In this document: positions 1-5,847 of the stretch, piece after piece
Numbering within the stretch: position 1 is the first letter of the stretch
Layout: every line of letters begins with the position of its first letter
Origin: DATBAK01 sp036787815
GTDB lineage: Bacteria > Actinomycetota > Acidimicrobiia > IMCC26256 > PALSA-610
Assembly: GCA_036787815.1 (NCBI GenBank)
Contig: DAIQOP010000098.1
Span: 1-13,067 of the forward strand
Length of the DNA: 13,067 nt
Direction: 5' to 3'
Notes under the pieces: model-generated
What the model saw: the letters and a program-made list of their open reading frames with translations, nothing else
Databases searched by the model: none
What the model was told of the DNA's origin: nothing
Program-made: the position numbers and the translations under genes

Positions 1-2
1 CG

Positions 3-704
3 ACCGTCAGCGCGACGCCGAACAGGAAGCTCGCCGACGGCCAGCAGATCATGGTGTCGGCGAGCGGCTTCGCCCCCGACACGTCGATGGCCGTCGTCGA
101 ATGCCCGACCTCGACGGTCAGCCCGGCCGACTGCGACCTCAACACGGTCAACTTCACCTTCACCGACGGCACCGGCGCGTACAGCGGATTCCCGTTCACG
201 GTCTCCCGGATCCTCGCCGACGGCACCGACTGCGCGCTCAACGGCGGCTGCTACATCGGCACGCAGGACGACCAGGCGGTCGGGCCCACGGCCGCGACGC
301 TCATCAAGTTCGACCCGAACATCCCGCCGCTCCCGCCGCTCGAGATCGCGGTACGGATCGACAAGACGCCGTCGGTCAACTCGAAGGGCGTCGCCAGCCT
401 GAAGGGCACCGTCGAGTGCCGCAACCGCGCGGCCAACGTCGAGGTCGACCTCGACCTGCGCCAGATCTTCGACCGGGCGATCTTCGAGTCGTTCGGCTTC
501 GTCGGCGTCTCGTGCTCGGCCGACACGACGGTGCCGTTCCGGGCGACCATCCGGCCCCAGAACGGCCTGTTCGGTCCCGGTGACGCCGTGGTGCGCTTCC
601 AGGCCTTCGCCGGCAACGTGTTCGTGGCCCGCAGGGTCGCCGTGACCCTGCACGCGAAGGGCGCGGCGCGCAGCGCGGCCAAGCCGAAGCTCACCTGGCG
701 ATAG
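3..704 (+). CDS. Neocarzinostatin-like secreted protein with extra C-terminal domain (5' partial)
   Basis: The reading frame is open from the window edge, so the true start and any signal peptide lie upstream; the ATG at nt 51 is internal. The first ~105 visible residues resemble the neocarzinostatin/enediyne apoprotein fold: a 'LADGQ..MVSASGFAPDTSMAVVECP' type opening and two close cysteine pairs (C18/C28 and C61/C67, counting from the ATG at 51), matching the two disulfide loops of that family. After a proline-rich hinge (about residues 91-97) comes a second region of about 120 residues with C123 and C155 and alternating beta-type sequence ending in a basic, Ala-rich tail. I infer an extracellular Ig-like beta protein. 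Neocarzinostatin itself binds an enediyne chromophore, but most genomic homologues have no known ligand, and no enediyne genes are visible here. The stop at 702-704 is followed by a hairpin. Confidence 0.72.
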   Translation, partial: TVSATPNRKLADGQQIMVSASGFAPDTSMAVVECPTSTVSPADCDLNTVNFTFTDGTGAYSGFPFTVSRILADGTDCALNGGCYIGTQDDQAVGPTAATLIKFDPNIPPLPPLEIAVRIDKTPSVNSKGVASLKGTVECRNRAANVEVDLDLRQIFDRAIFESFGFVGVSCSADTTVPFRATIRPQNGLFGPGDAVVRFQAFAGNVFVARRVAVTLHAKGAARSAAKPKLTWR

Positions 705-732
705 CGCGCCGTCGCCGCCGAGCGACGTGATC

Positions 733-761
733 GTGGGAAGCCGCGGCCGGCGGCTTCCCAC
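733..761. terminator. Strong hairpin between convergent genes
   Basis: A perfect 12-bp inverted repeat (733-744 with 750-761) encloses a 5-nt loop. It lies between the stop of the neocarzinostatin-like gene (704) and the stop of the convergent MoaD-like gene (796). No long T run follows on either strand, as is common for actinobacterial terminators. I read it as a bidirectional transcription terminator. No gene is visible in 705-795 apart from this. Confidence 0.7.
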
Positions 762-795
762 CTTCGTCGAGCGGGCTGCTCGATGCCCGCGTGCG

Positions 796-1074
796 CTACG
801 CCCCGCCGGCGACCGCGGGGACGATGCTCACGACCTGGCCGTTCTCGACCTGGGTGTCGAGGTTCTGCAGGAAGCGGATGTCCTCGTCGGCGACGAACAC
901 GTTGACGAAGCGCCGCAGCGAACCGGAGTCGTCGAAGATGCGCTCGCCGAAGCCGGCGTGGGCGGTGTCGAGCTGGTGCAGGACCTCGGCCACGGTGCCG
1001 CCCTCGAGCGAGACCTCCGACGCACCTCCCGTGAGGGTTCGCAACTGGGTGGGGATCCGTACGGTGACCGGCAT
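796..1074 (-). CDS. CysO/MoaD/ThiS-like ubiquitin-fold sulfur carrier protein
   Basis: A 92-residue beta-grasp protein. It opens MPVTVRIPTQLR and ends VVSIVPAVAGGA, closely resembling mycobacterial CysO, which ends PAVAGG. Family members carry sulfur as a C-terminal thiocarboxylate after adenylation of the terminal Gly. Here one alanine follows the Gly-Gly, so the carrier would probably need trimming, as I recall for HcyS of Wolinella, which a JAMM-type protease processes. The start is fixed by the TGATG overlap with the upstream thrC-like gene, so the two are translationally coupled and share the SAM-I riboswitch leader. That context points to sulfur transfer for homocysteine/methionine (MetO-like) rather than molybdopterin or thiamine synthesis; no moa or thi genes are nearby. 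The longer frame reaching to 2286 is only a shadow of thrC. Confidence 0.85.
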   Translation of the reverse strand: MPVTVRIPTQLRTLTGGASEVSLEGGTVAEVLHQLDTAHAGFGERIFDDSGSLRRFVNVFVADEDIRFLQNLDTQVENGQVVSIVPAVAGGA

Positions 1075-2309
1075 CACTGCTCCTCGATCGTGAACGCTTC
1101 GTGGAAGGCGTCGAGCGTCGGGGCGATCGTCGCCGTGGGGCCGACGACGGACGTGATCGCGTCGAGGGTCTTGAGTCCGTGGCCCGTGATGTAGACGACG
1201 ACGCGTTCGTCGGCCTTGACCACGCCCTCGCGGGCGAGGCGCACGAGCGTCGCGACGGTGACGCCCGCGGCGGTCTCGCCGAACACACCCTCGGTGCGCG
1301 CGAGCAGCCGCATCCCTTCGACGATCTCGTCGTCGGACACGGCGGCGAAACCGCCACCCGTGTCGCGCACGGTGTCGAGCGCGAAGTAGCCGTCGGCGGG
1401 ATTGCCGATCGCGAGCGACTTGGCGATCGTCGACGGCTTCACCGGACGGATCGTGTCGCTGCCTTCGGTGAACGCGCGGGCCACCGGTGAGCAGCCCTCG
1501 GCCTGCGCGCCCGAGACGCGCACGTGCGGTTCGGAGTCGAGCAGACCCACCCGGTGCAGCTCGTGGAATCCCTTGTAGATCTTGGTGAGCAGCGACCCGC
1601 TCGCGACCGGCACGACGACGTGGTCGGGGGCTTCCCAGCCGAGCTGCTCGGCGGTCTCGTACGCGAGGGTCTTGCTGCCCTCCGCGTAGAACGGGCGCAT
1701 GTTCACGTTGACGAAGGCCCACTCGTAGGTGCTCGCGAGCTCGGCGCACAGCCGGTTGACGTCGTCGTAGTTGCCGTTGACGGCGACGACGTTGCCGCCG
1801 TACACCGACGTCGTGACGATCTTGCCGGCCTCGAGATCGCTCGGGATGAACACGTAGCTGCGCAGCCCTGCGTGCGCCGCGTGCGCGGCCACCGAGTTCG
1901 CGAGGTTGCCCGTCGACGCGCAGGCGACCGTCTTGAACCCGAACTCGAGCGCCTTCGACAGCGCCACCGCCGTGACCCGGTCCTTGAACGAGTTCGTCGG
2001 GTTGCGCGTGTCGTTCTTCAGCCACACCTCGCCGAGCCCGAGCTCCTCGGCCAGGCGATCGGCACGGACGAGCGGGGTGAACCCGGCGCCGAGGTCGATC
2101 GCCGAGTCGCAGCCCACGGGCAGCAGGTCGGCGTAGCGCCAGATCGACAGCGGCCCCTTGGCGATCGACTCGCGGCTGACGTTCGCCGCGATCGCGTCGT
2201 AGTCGTAGACGACCTCGAGCGGGCCGAAGCACCACTCGCAGGTGAAGATCGGGGCGATCGCGAACTCTCGGGCGCATTCGCGACACCGCAGGCTGTTGAC
2301 GTACGGCAT
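1074..2309 (-). CDS. thrC: Threonine synthase-family PLP enzyme (ThrC; possibly MetM-type homocysteine synthase)
   Basis: A 411-residue fold-type II PLP enzyme. The N-terminus has a CX2C-X11-CX2C zinc-ribbon-like motif (C9, C12, C24, C27). The PLP lysine is K109 in NPTNSFKDR, the STGNLANS substrate loop follows at about 132-139, and the phosphate-binding loop VASGSLL lies near 235-241. By homology it acts on O-phospho-L-homoserine (OPH), giving threonine and phosphate. Two things in the context argue for a different final acceptor: a SAM-I riboswitch precedes it, and a CysO-like carrier overlaps its stop by one base. Mycobacterial CysM uses O-phosphoserine plus CysO-thiocarboxylate; by analogy this enzyme could make homocysteine from OPH plus carrier thiocarboxylate. 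I recall such an enzyme, called MetM with carrier MetO, from Streptomyces. The ATG start is preceded by AGGAGGA ending 9 nt upstream. The family assignment is firm; the exact reaction is not. Confidence 0.9.
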   Translation of the reverse strand: MPYVNSLRCRECAREFAIAPIFTCEWCFGPLEVVYDYDAIAANVSRESIAKGPLSIWRYADLLPVGCDSAIDLGAGFTPLVRADRLAEELGLGEVWLKNDTRNPTNSFKDRVTAVALSKALEFGFKTVACASTGNLANSVAAHAAHAGLRSYVFIPSDLEAGKIVTTSVYGGNVVAVNGNYDDVNRLCAELASTYEWAFVNVNMRPFYAEGSKTLAYETAEQLGWEAPDHVVVPVASGSLLTKIYKGFHELHRVGLLDSEPHVRVSGAQAEGCSPVARAFTEGSDTIRPVKPSTIAKSLAIGNPADGYFALDTVRDTGGGFAAVSDDEIVEGMRLLARTEGVFGETAAGVTVATLVRLAREGVVKADERVVVYITGHGLKTLDAITSVVGPTATIAPTLDAFHEAFTIEEQ

Positions 2310-2325
2310 GAGCTTCGGTCCTCCT
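2308..2325 (-). promoter_or_regulatory. Shine-Dalgarno and start region of the thrC-like gene, likely riboswitch target
   Basis: AGGAGGA at 2325-2319 is an excellent ribosome binding site, 9 nt before the ATG at 2309. The six bases GCUCAU at 2313-2308, which include the first two bases of the start codon, repeat the 5' strand of riboswitch P1 (2480-2475). They could therefore pair with the P1 3' strand AUGAGU (2380-2375). Two small hairpins lie between aptamer and SD: AGCGG/CCGCU and GCGCU/AGCGC. That an alternative fold controls initiation is inference. Confidence 0.45.
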
Positions 2326-2374
2326 GGTCTCGATGCGCTCTCGAGCGCCTCAAGCGGGGTACCGCTCTTCGGCT

Positions 2375-2480
2375 ACTCATCGGTCAGGCATTGGCACCTA
2401 CCCCCGGACCGGGATGTCCGGTACGGAGAGTTGGTTGCCGCGGCGTCGTCGGGCCTGTCCCTCGGCCGCTCTGGATGAGC
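2375..2480 (-). ncRNA. SAM-I (S-box) riboswitch
   Basis: On the minus strand the aptamer core follows the S-box consensus in order. P1 5' strand CUCAUC (2479-2474); GAGGGA (2463-2458); GGCCC (2455-2451); a GA..GCC turn; GGCAACC (2439-2433); P3 with CCGGAC paired to GUCCGG around a 6-nt loop; GGUGCCAAU (2398-2390) at P4; and P1 3' strand GAUGAG (2381-2376). P1 closes as six Watson-Crick pairs plus a G.U. It binds S-adenosylmethionine and lies 66 nt upstream of the thrC-like ATG, so it should tie this operon to methionine/SAM supply. No terminator with a U tract lies between aptamer and gene, which suggests translational control. Confidence 0.93.
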
Positions 2481-2493
2481 GCGTGTTTCGTAC

Positions 2494-2524
2494 ACGATAC
2501 CACCGGCTCCGGCGCTGCCGTCGA
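2494..2524 (-). promoter_or_regulatory. Candidate promoter of the riboswitch-thrC operon
   Basis: TATCGT (2499-2494) sits where a -10 box would place the transcript start about 7 nt later, just before riboswitch P1. TCGACG (2524-2519) matches the -35 consensus at 4 of 6 positions, but with a long 19-nt spacer. This is a weak sequence-only call, supported mainly by its distance to the aptamer. Confidence 0.3.
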
Positions 2525-2547
2525 GTCGTTGCTCTAGCCTGGAGCCG

Positions 2548-3447
2548 ATGGCACCGAGGGTCCCGATCGACGGTTCCGGCCGAGTGAAGCCGCTCGTATC
2601 GGTGTGCCTCCCCGCCCGCGACGAAGCCGCGACCATCGGCTCGATCGTGTCCACCGTCCGGCGCGAGCTCGTCGAGCGGGACGGGCTGGTCGACGAGATC
2701 GTCGTCATCGACGACGGGTCGCGCGACGACACCGCGACGATCGCCGCCGCGGAAGGTGCGCATGTCATCGCCGAAGCGTCGATCCTGCCGGATCTGCCGG
2801 GCGGGAGCGGCAAGGGCAACGCGCTCTGGAAGTCGCTCTACGCGTGCCGCGGTGACATCATCTGCTGGCTCGACGCCGACGTCCGCAACTTCGATGGGCG
2901 ATTCGTCACGCGCCTCGTGCAACCACTCCTCGACGACGCTCGGGTCTTGTTCACCAAGGGTTATTACCGCCGCCCGCTGAACGCCGAGGGCGACGGCGGC
3001 GGCCGCGTCACCGAGCTCGTCGCGCGTCCCGTGATCAGCCACTGGTTCCCCGGCCTCCGCGACATCATCCAACCGCTCTCCGGCGAATACGCGGGGCGAC
3101 GCGAGATCCTCGACGCGCTGCCGTTCGTCGAAGGTTGGGGCGTCGAGCTCGGGTTGCTCGTCGATCTCGCGCAGCGCTACGGCCCCGACGCGATCACCCA
3201 GATCGACCTCGGAGTGCGCGAGCACCGCAACCGGCCACTCGACGAGCTCGGACCGCAGGCCCTCGCGATCCTGCTCGCCGCGTTGCGACGCGCCGGCGTC
3301 GGCGACGTCGCGCCGCTCGCCGCCGAGCTGGTCCGCTTCGATGCCGACCACCAACGCGTCGCGGTGCCGGTCGAGGTGCGCGAACGCCCGCCGATGCGCA
3401 CGATCCCCGCCTACCGCGCCCGCTTCGGCCGAGAGCTCACGGCTTAG
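2548..3447 (+). CDS. gpgS: Glucosyl-3-phosphoglycerate synthase (GT81)
   Basis: A 299-residue GT-A glycosyltransferase that moves glucose from an NDP-glucose to 3-phosphoglycerate, giving glucosyl-3-phosphoglycerate. That product is the precursor of glucosylglycerate or, in mycobacteria, of methylglucose lipopolysaccharide. Visible family marks: nucleotide-binding VIDDGSRDDT (DDGS at 55-58), GSGKGNALWKSL (86-97), the metal-binding DAD (109-111), KGYYRRPLN, GRVTELVARPVISHWFP (152-168) and QPLSGEYAGRREIL (175-188). The ATG at 2548 has GGAG only 3 nt upstream; TAGCCT at 2535-2540 could be a -10 box for a nearly leaderless transcript. It diverges from the riboswitch operon and converges on glycerate kinase, leaving 37 nt between stops. 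No GpgP phosphatase is seen in the window unless the OtsB-like protein has that activity. Confidence 0.93.
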   Translation: MAPRVPIDGSGRVKPLVSVCLPARDEAATIGSIVSTVRRELVERDGLVDEIVVIDDGSRDDTATIAAAEGAHVIAEASILPDLPGGSGKGNALWKSLYACRGDIICWLDADVRNFDGRFVTRLVQPLLDDARVLFTKGYYRRPLNAEGDGGGRVTELVARPVISHWFPGLRDIIQPLSGEYAGRREILDALPFVEGWGVELGLLVDLAQRYGPDAITQIDLGVREHRNRPLDELGPQALAILLAALRRAGVGDVAPLAAELVRFDADHQRVAVPVEVRERPPMRTIPAYRARFGRELTA

Positions 3448-3484
3448 CCGGTCGCGCTCGCTGCGGGAACTGCCGCTCGACGTC

Positions 3485-4522
3485 TCAGCCGCGGGGCGTG
3501 TCGTGCAGCAACGTGCGGGCGCATTCGAGGGCGGCTTCTTCGACGAGGAGCGCGGCACGCGTGAAGGTCTCCGACGCCTGCCAGACGCGGTCGGTCAGCG
3601 CGAGCACGAGCACGCCGCGCGCTTCGAGCTGCGCGCGCGCATCGGCATCGACCTGCCCGGCGATGACGCCGCGATGCGCGACGCCGTGCTCGTCGGCCCA
3701 GTCGAGCGCGCCGCCGACGACCTTCCCTTCGAGGCTCGTCGCATCGAGCCGGCCCTCGCCCGTGATCACCAGCGACGCGCGTTCGAGCGCGTCGCCGAGC
3801 CCGGCCGCCGCGGCGACCACGTCGAACCCGGGCTCCAGCTTCGCACCGAGCGCGGCCAGCCCACCGGCGAGCCCGCCCGCGGCCCCGCTGCTCTCGATCG
3901 TGCGCACGTCGATGCCGGTGCGCTGCACGTACTGGTCGGCAAGTCGTTCGAGCCTTCGACCGAGCAGCGACACCTGCGCGGCCGACGCGCCCTTCTGCGG
4001 CCCGTAGACGCGCGCGGCGTCGAGGAACGAAGTGGTGACGTCGCACGCGACCGTCACGTCGACCGCGGGCAACATCCATCCGAGCGCGTCGATCGCGCCG
4101 AGCCCGCCGTCGGTGGAGGCGCTGCCACCGACCCCGACGACGATGCGCCGGGCACCACTGCGCGCCGCCGCCGCGATGAGCTCACCGGTACCGCGGCTCG
4201 ACGCGCGCAACGGGTCGTTGCGGCCGTCGACGAGCGCGAGCCCGCTGGCGCGGGCCATCTCCACGACGGCGACCCCGCCGCGCAGCATCGCCCAGTCGGC
4301 CTCGACCGGGTCGCCGAGCGGGCCCGTCACCACGGTGGTGCGCCGCGACCCACCGACGGCGTCGAGCAGGGCATCGAGGGTGCCCTCGCCCCCGTCGGCC
4401 AGCGGGATCGAGACCACGTCGTCGATTCCGCCGCGCCGAAGTCCCTCCGCCATCGCGCCTGCCGCGGCACCCGCCGAGAGGCTGCCGCGGAACTTGTCGG
4501 GACAGACGACCGCCGTGGTCAT
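3485..4522 (-). CDS. Glycerate kinase (GarK/GlxK family)
   Basis: A 345-residue family-1 glycerate kinase that phosphorylates D-glycerate with ATP. Most characterised members give 2-phosphoglycerate, some 3-phosphoglycerate; the sequence alone does not settle which. Motifs in order: PDKFRGSLSA (8-17), PLADGGEGT (40-48), GVGGSASTDGG (130-140), VACDV (158-162), YGPQKGA (173-179), GAAGGLAGGL (213-222) and ITGEGRLDATSLEGK (253-267). It is about 30 residues shorter than the usual ~375; the segment normally lying between the Gly-rich motif and VACDV is largely absent (LGWMLPAVDVTVACDV), without loss of the recognisable motifs. It sits between gpgS and treT, so it may recycle glycerate released from glucosylglycerate. 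The start ATG (4522) diverges from treT. Confidence 0.92.
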   Translation of the reverse strand: MTTAVVCPDKFRGSLSAGAAAGAMAEGLRRGGIDDVVSIPLADGGEGTLDALLDAVGGSRRTTVVTGPLGDPVEADWAMLRGGVAVVEMARASGLALVDGRNDPLRASSRGTGELIAAAARSGARRIVVGVGGSASTDGGLGAIDALGWMLPAVDVTVACDVTTSFLDAARVYGPQKGASAAQVSLLGRRLERLADQYVQRTGIDVRTIESSGAAGGLAGGLAALGAKLEPGFDVVAAAAGLGDALERASLVITGEGRLDATSLEGKVVGGALDWADEHGVAHRGVIAGQVDADARAQLEARGVLVLALTDRVWQASETFTRAALLVEEAALECARTLLHDTPRG

Positions 4523-4592
4523 GTCGCATAGATTGCTCCACGATCACCCTCAGCGGGAAAGTCGCACACCGAGCGGGGAAAGACGAGGTCGC

Positions 4593-5843
4593 GTGCTCGA
4601 ACGGGTCCCACTCATGGAGAAGAGCTTCGCCGACTACGCGGAGCTCATCGAACCCGACGCGATGGAGCGCATCCAGGCCCTCGCCGCACCGCTGCGGGGC
4701 GCCCGCGTGCTGCACGTGAACGCGACCGCCTACGGAGGTGGGGTGGCCGAGCTGCTCGCGACCCACGTGCCGCTGCTGCGCGACCTCGGCATCGAGGCCG
4801 AGTGGCAGGTGATCCGGGGCAGCGACGAGTTCTTCCACGTGACCAAGGCCGTGCACAACGGCCTCCAGGGCGCCGACATCGAGTGGACGTCGGCGATGGA
4901 GCACGTCTACCTCGAGCGCGTGCTCTCGAACGCGATCGAGATCGAAGGCGAGTGGGACTACGTCGTGATCCACGACCCGCAGCCGGTCGCGCTGCGTGAA
5001 TACGCGCGCGGCCGCTCGGTCGACCACTCCGACACCGAGTGGATCTGGCGTTGCCACATCGACCTCACCGACGCGAATCCCGACATCTGGGCGTTCTTCA
5101 AGCCGTTCGTCGAGCAGCACGATGCCGCGGTGTTCACGATGCCCGAGTTCGTCCCCGCGTCGCTCGACATGGACAACGTGGTGCTCGCGCCGCCCTGCAT
5201 CGACCCGTTCGCGGCCAAGAACCTCGAGCTCCCGGAGCCGTTCGTGCGCGAGATCTGCCGCCAGTACGGCGTCGATGTCGACCGGCCGATCCTCTGCCAG
5301 GTGAGCCGCTTCGATCCCTGGAAGGACCCGGTCGGGGTCATCGAGGCCTTCCGGATCGTGCAGGAGAGCGTGCCCGACGTGCAGCTCGTGCTCGCGGGAT
5401 CCATGGCCACCGACGACCCGGAGGGCTTCCACATGTGGGAGCTCACGGAGGAGGCCCGTGCCGGTGATCACAGCATTCACCTGCTCTCGAACATCCAGCA
5501 GGTCGGAGCGGTGCAGATCAACGCGTTCCAGCGGGCCGCCGACGTCGTGATCCAGAAGTCGCTGCGCGAAGGATTCGGCCTCACCGTCAGCGAAGGGTTC
5601 TGGAAGGGACGCCCGGTCATCGGCGGCCGGGCCGGTGGGATCACGATCCAGATCGACGAGGGCAAGACGGGCTACCTCGTCGACTCGATCGTCGAGTGCG
5701 CACAGCGGAGCATCGAGCTGCTCGAGAACCCGCTGCTGGCCGACGAGATGGGCATGAAGGGCCGCGAGCACGTGCGGAGCAACTTCCTGTCGACGCGCGA
5801 GCTCGAGGATTGGCTCCAACTCTTCACCGACGTGGGTTCCTGA
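4593..5843 (+). CDS. treT: Trehalose glycosyltransferring synthase-like GT4 enzyme (TreT)
   Basis: A 416-residue GT-B glycosyltransferase (family 4), close in length and pattern to archaeal and Rubrobacter TreT, which join NDP-glucose and glucose into trehalose reversibly. Numbering from the internal ATG at 4614: HVNATAYGGGVAE (34-46) is the N-terminal glycine loop, with WQVIRGSDEFFHVTKAVHN after it; WRCHIDLT near 146-152; donor-site SRFDPWKDP (231-239); and the EX7E motif E319-FGLTVS-E327 followed by GRPVIG. I prefer the GTG start at 4593, because GAGG at 4585-4588 precedes it and no SD precedes the ATG at 4614; that spacer (4 nt) is short, so the choice is not firm. It lies 4 nt upstream of otsA, so both are probably cotranslated. 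A trehalose phosphorylase-type or other GT4 activity is the main alternative. Confidence 0.85.
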   Translation: MLERVPLMEKSFADYAELIEPDAMERIQALAAPLRGARVLHVNATAYGGGVAELLATHVPLLRDLGIEAEWQVIRGSDEFFHVTKAVHNGLQGADIEWTSAMEHVYLERVLSNAIEIEGEWDYVVIHDPQPVALREYARGRSVDHSDTEWIWRCHIDLTDANPDIWAFFKPFVEQHDAAVFTMPEFVPASLDMDNVVLAPPCIDPFAAKNLELPEPFVREICRQYGVDVDRPILCQVSRFDPWKDPVGVIEAFRIVQESVPDVQLVLAGSMATDDPEGFHMWELTEEARAGDHSIHLLSNIQQVGAVQINAFQRAADVVIQKSLREGFGLTVSEGFWKGRPVIGGRAGGITIQIDEGKTGYLVDSIVECAQRSIELLENPLLADEMGMKGREHVRSNFLSTRELEDWLQLFTDVGS

Positions 5844-5847
5844 GCTG

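Noticed and set aside
251..1357. Minus-strand 368-aa frame
   Set aside because: Low-complexity Arg/Ala/Pro composition, covers recognised genes on both strands and crosses a strong terminator hairpin.
1075..2286. Long minus-strand frame running from 2286 to 796 as one 496-aa protein
   Set aside because: Only its last 92 residues are a real protein; the rest is Arg-rich out-of-frame translation of thrC.
1074..2309. CysM (O-phosphoserine sulfhydrylase) as the partner of the CysO-like protein
   Set aside because: Length, N-terminal zinc ribbon, NPTNSFKDR and VASGSLL motifs fit threonine synthase, not the ~320-residue cysteine synthase family.
2375..2480. SAM-IV riboswitch, common in Actinobacteria
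   Set aside because: The order of P2, GGCAACC, P3, GGUGCCAAU and P1 closure fits SAM-I; the extra SAM-IV pseudoknot elements after P1 were not evident.
1524..2537. Plus-strand 337-aa frame
   Set aside because: Antisense to thrC and the riboswitch, with shadow-type composition and no family resemblance.
4032..4592. Upstream extension of the treT frame to an ATG at 4032
   Set aside because: It is antisense to glycerate kinase and Ser/Pro/Ala-rich; TreT homology begins near 4614.
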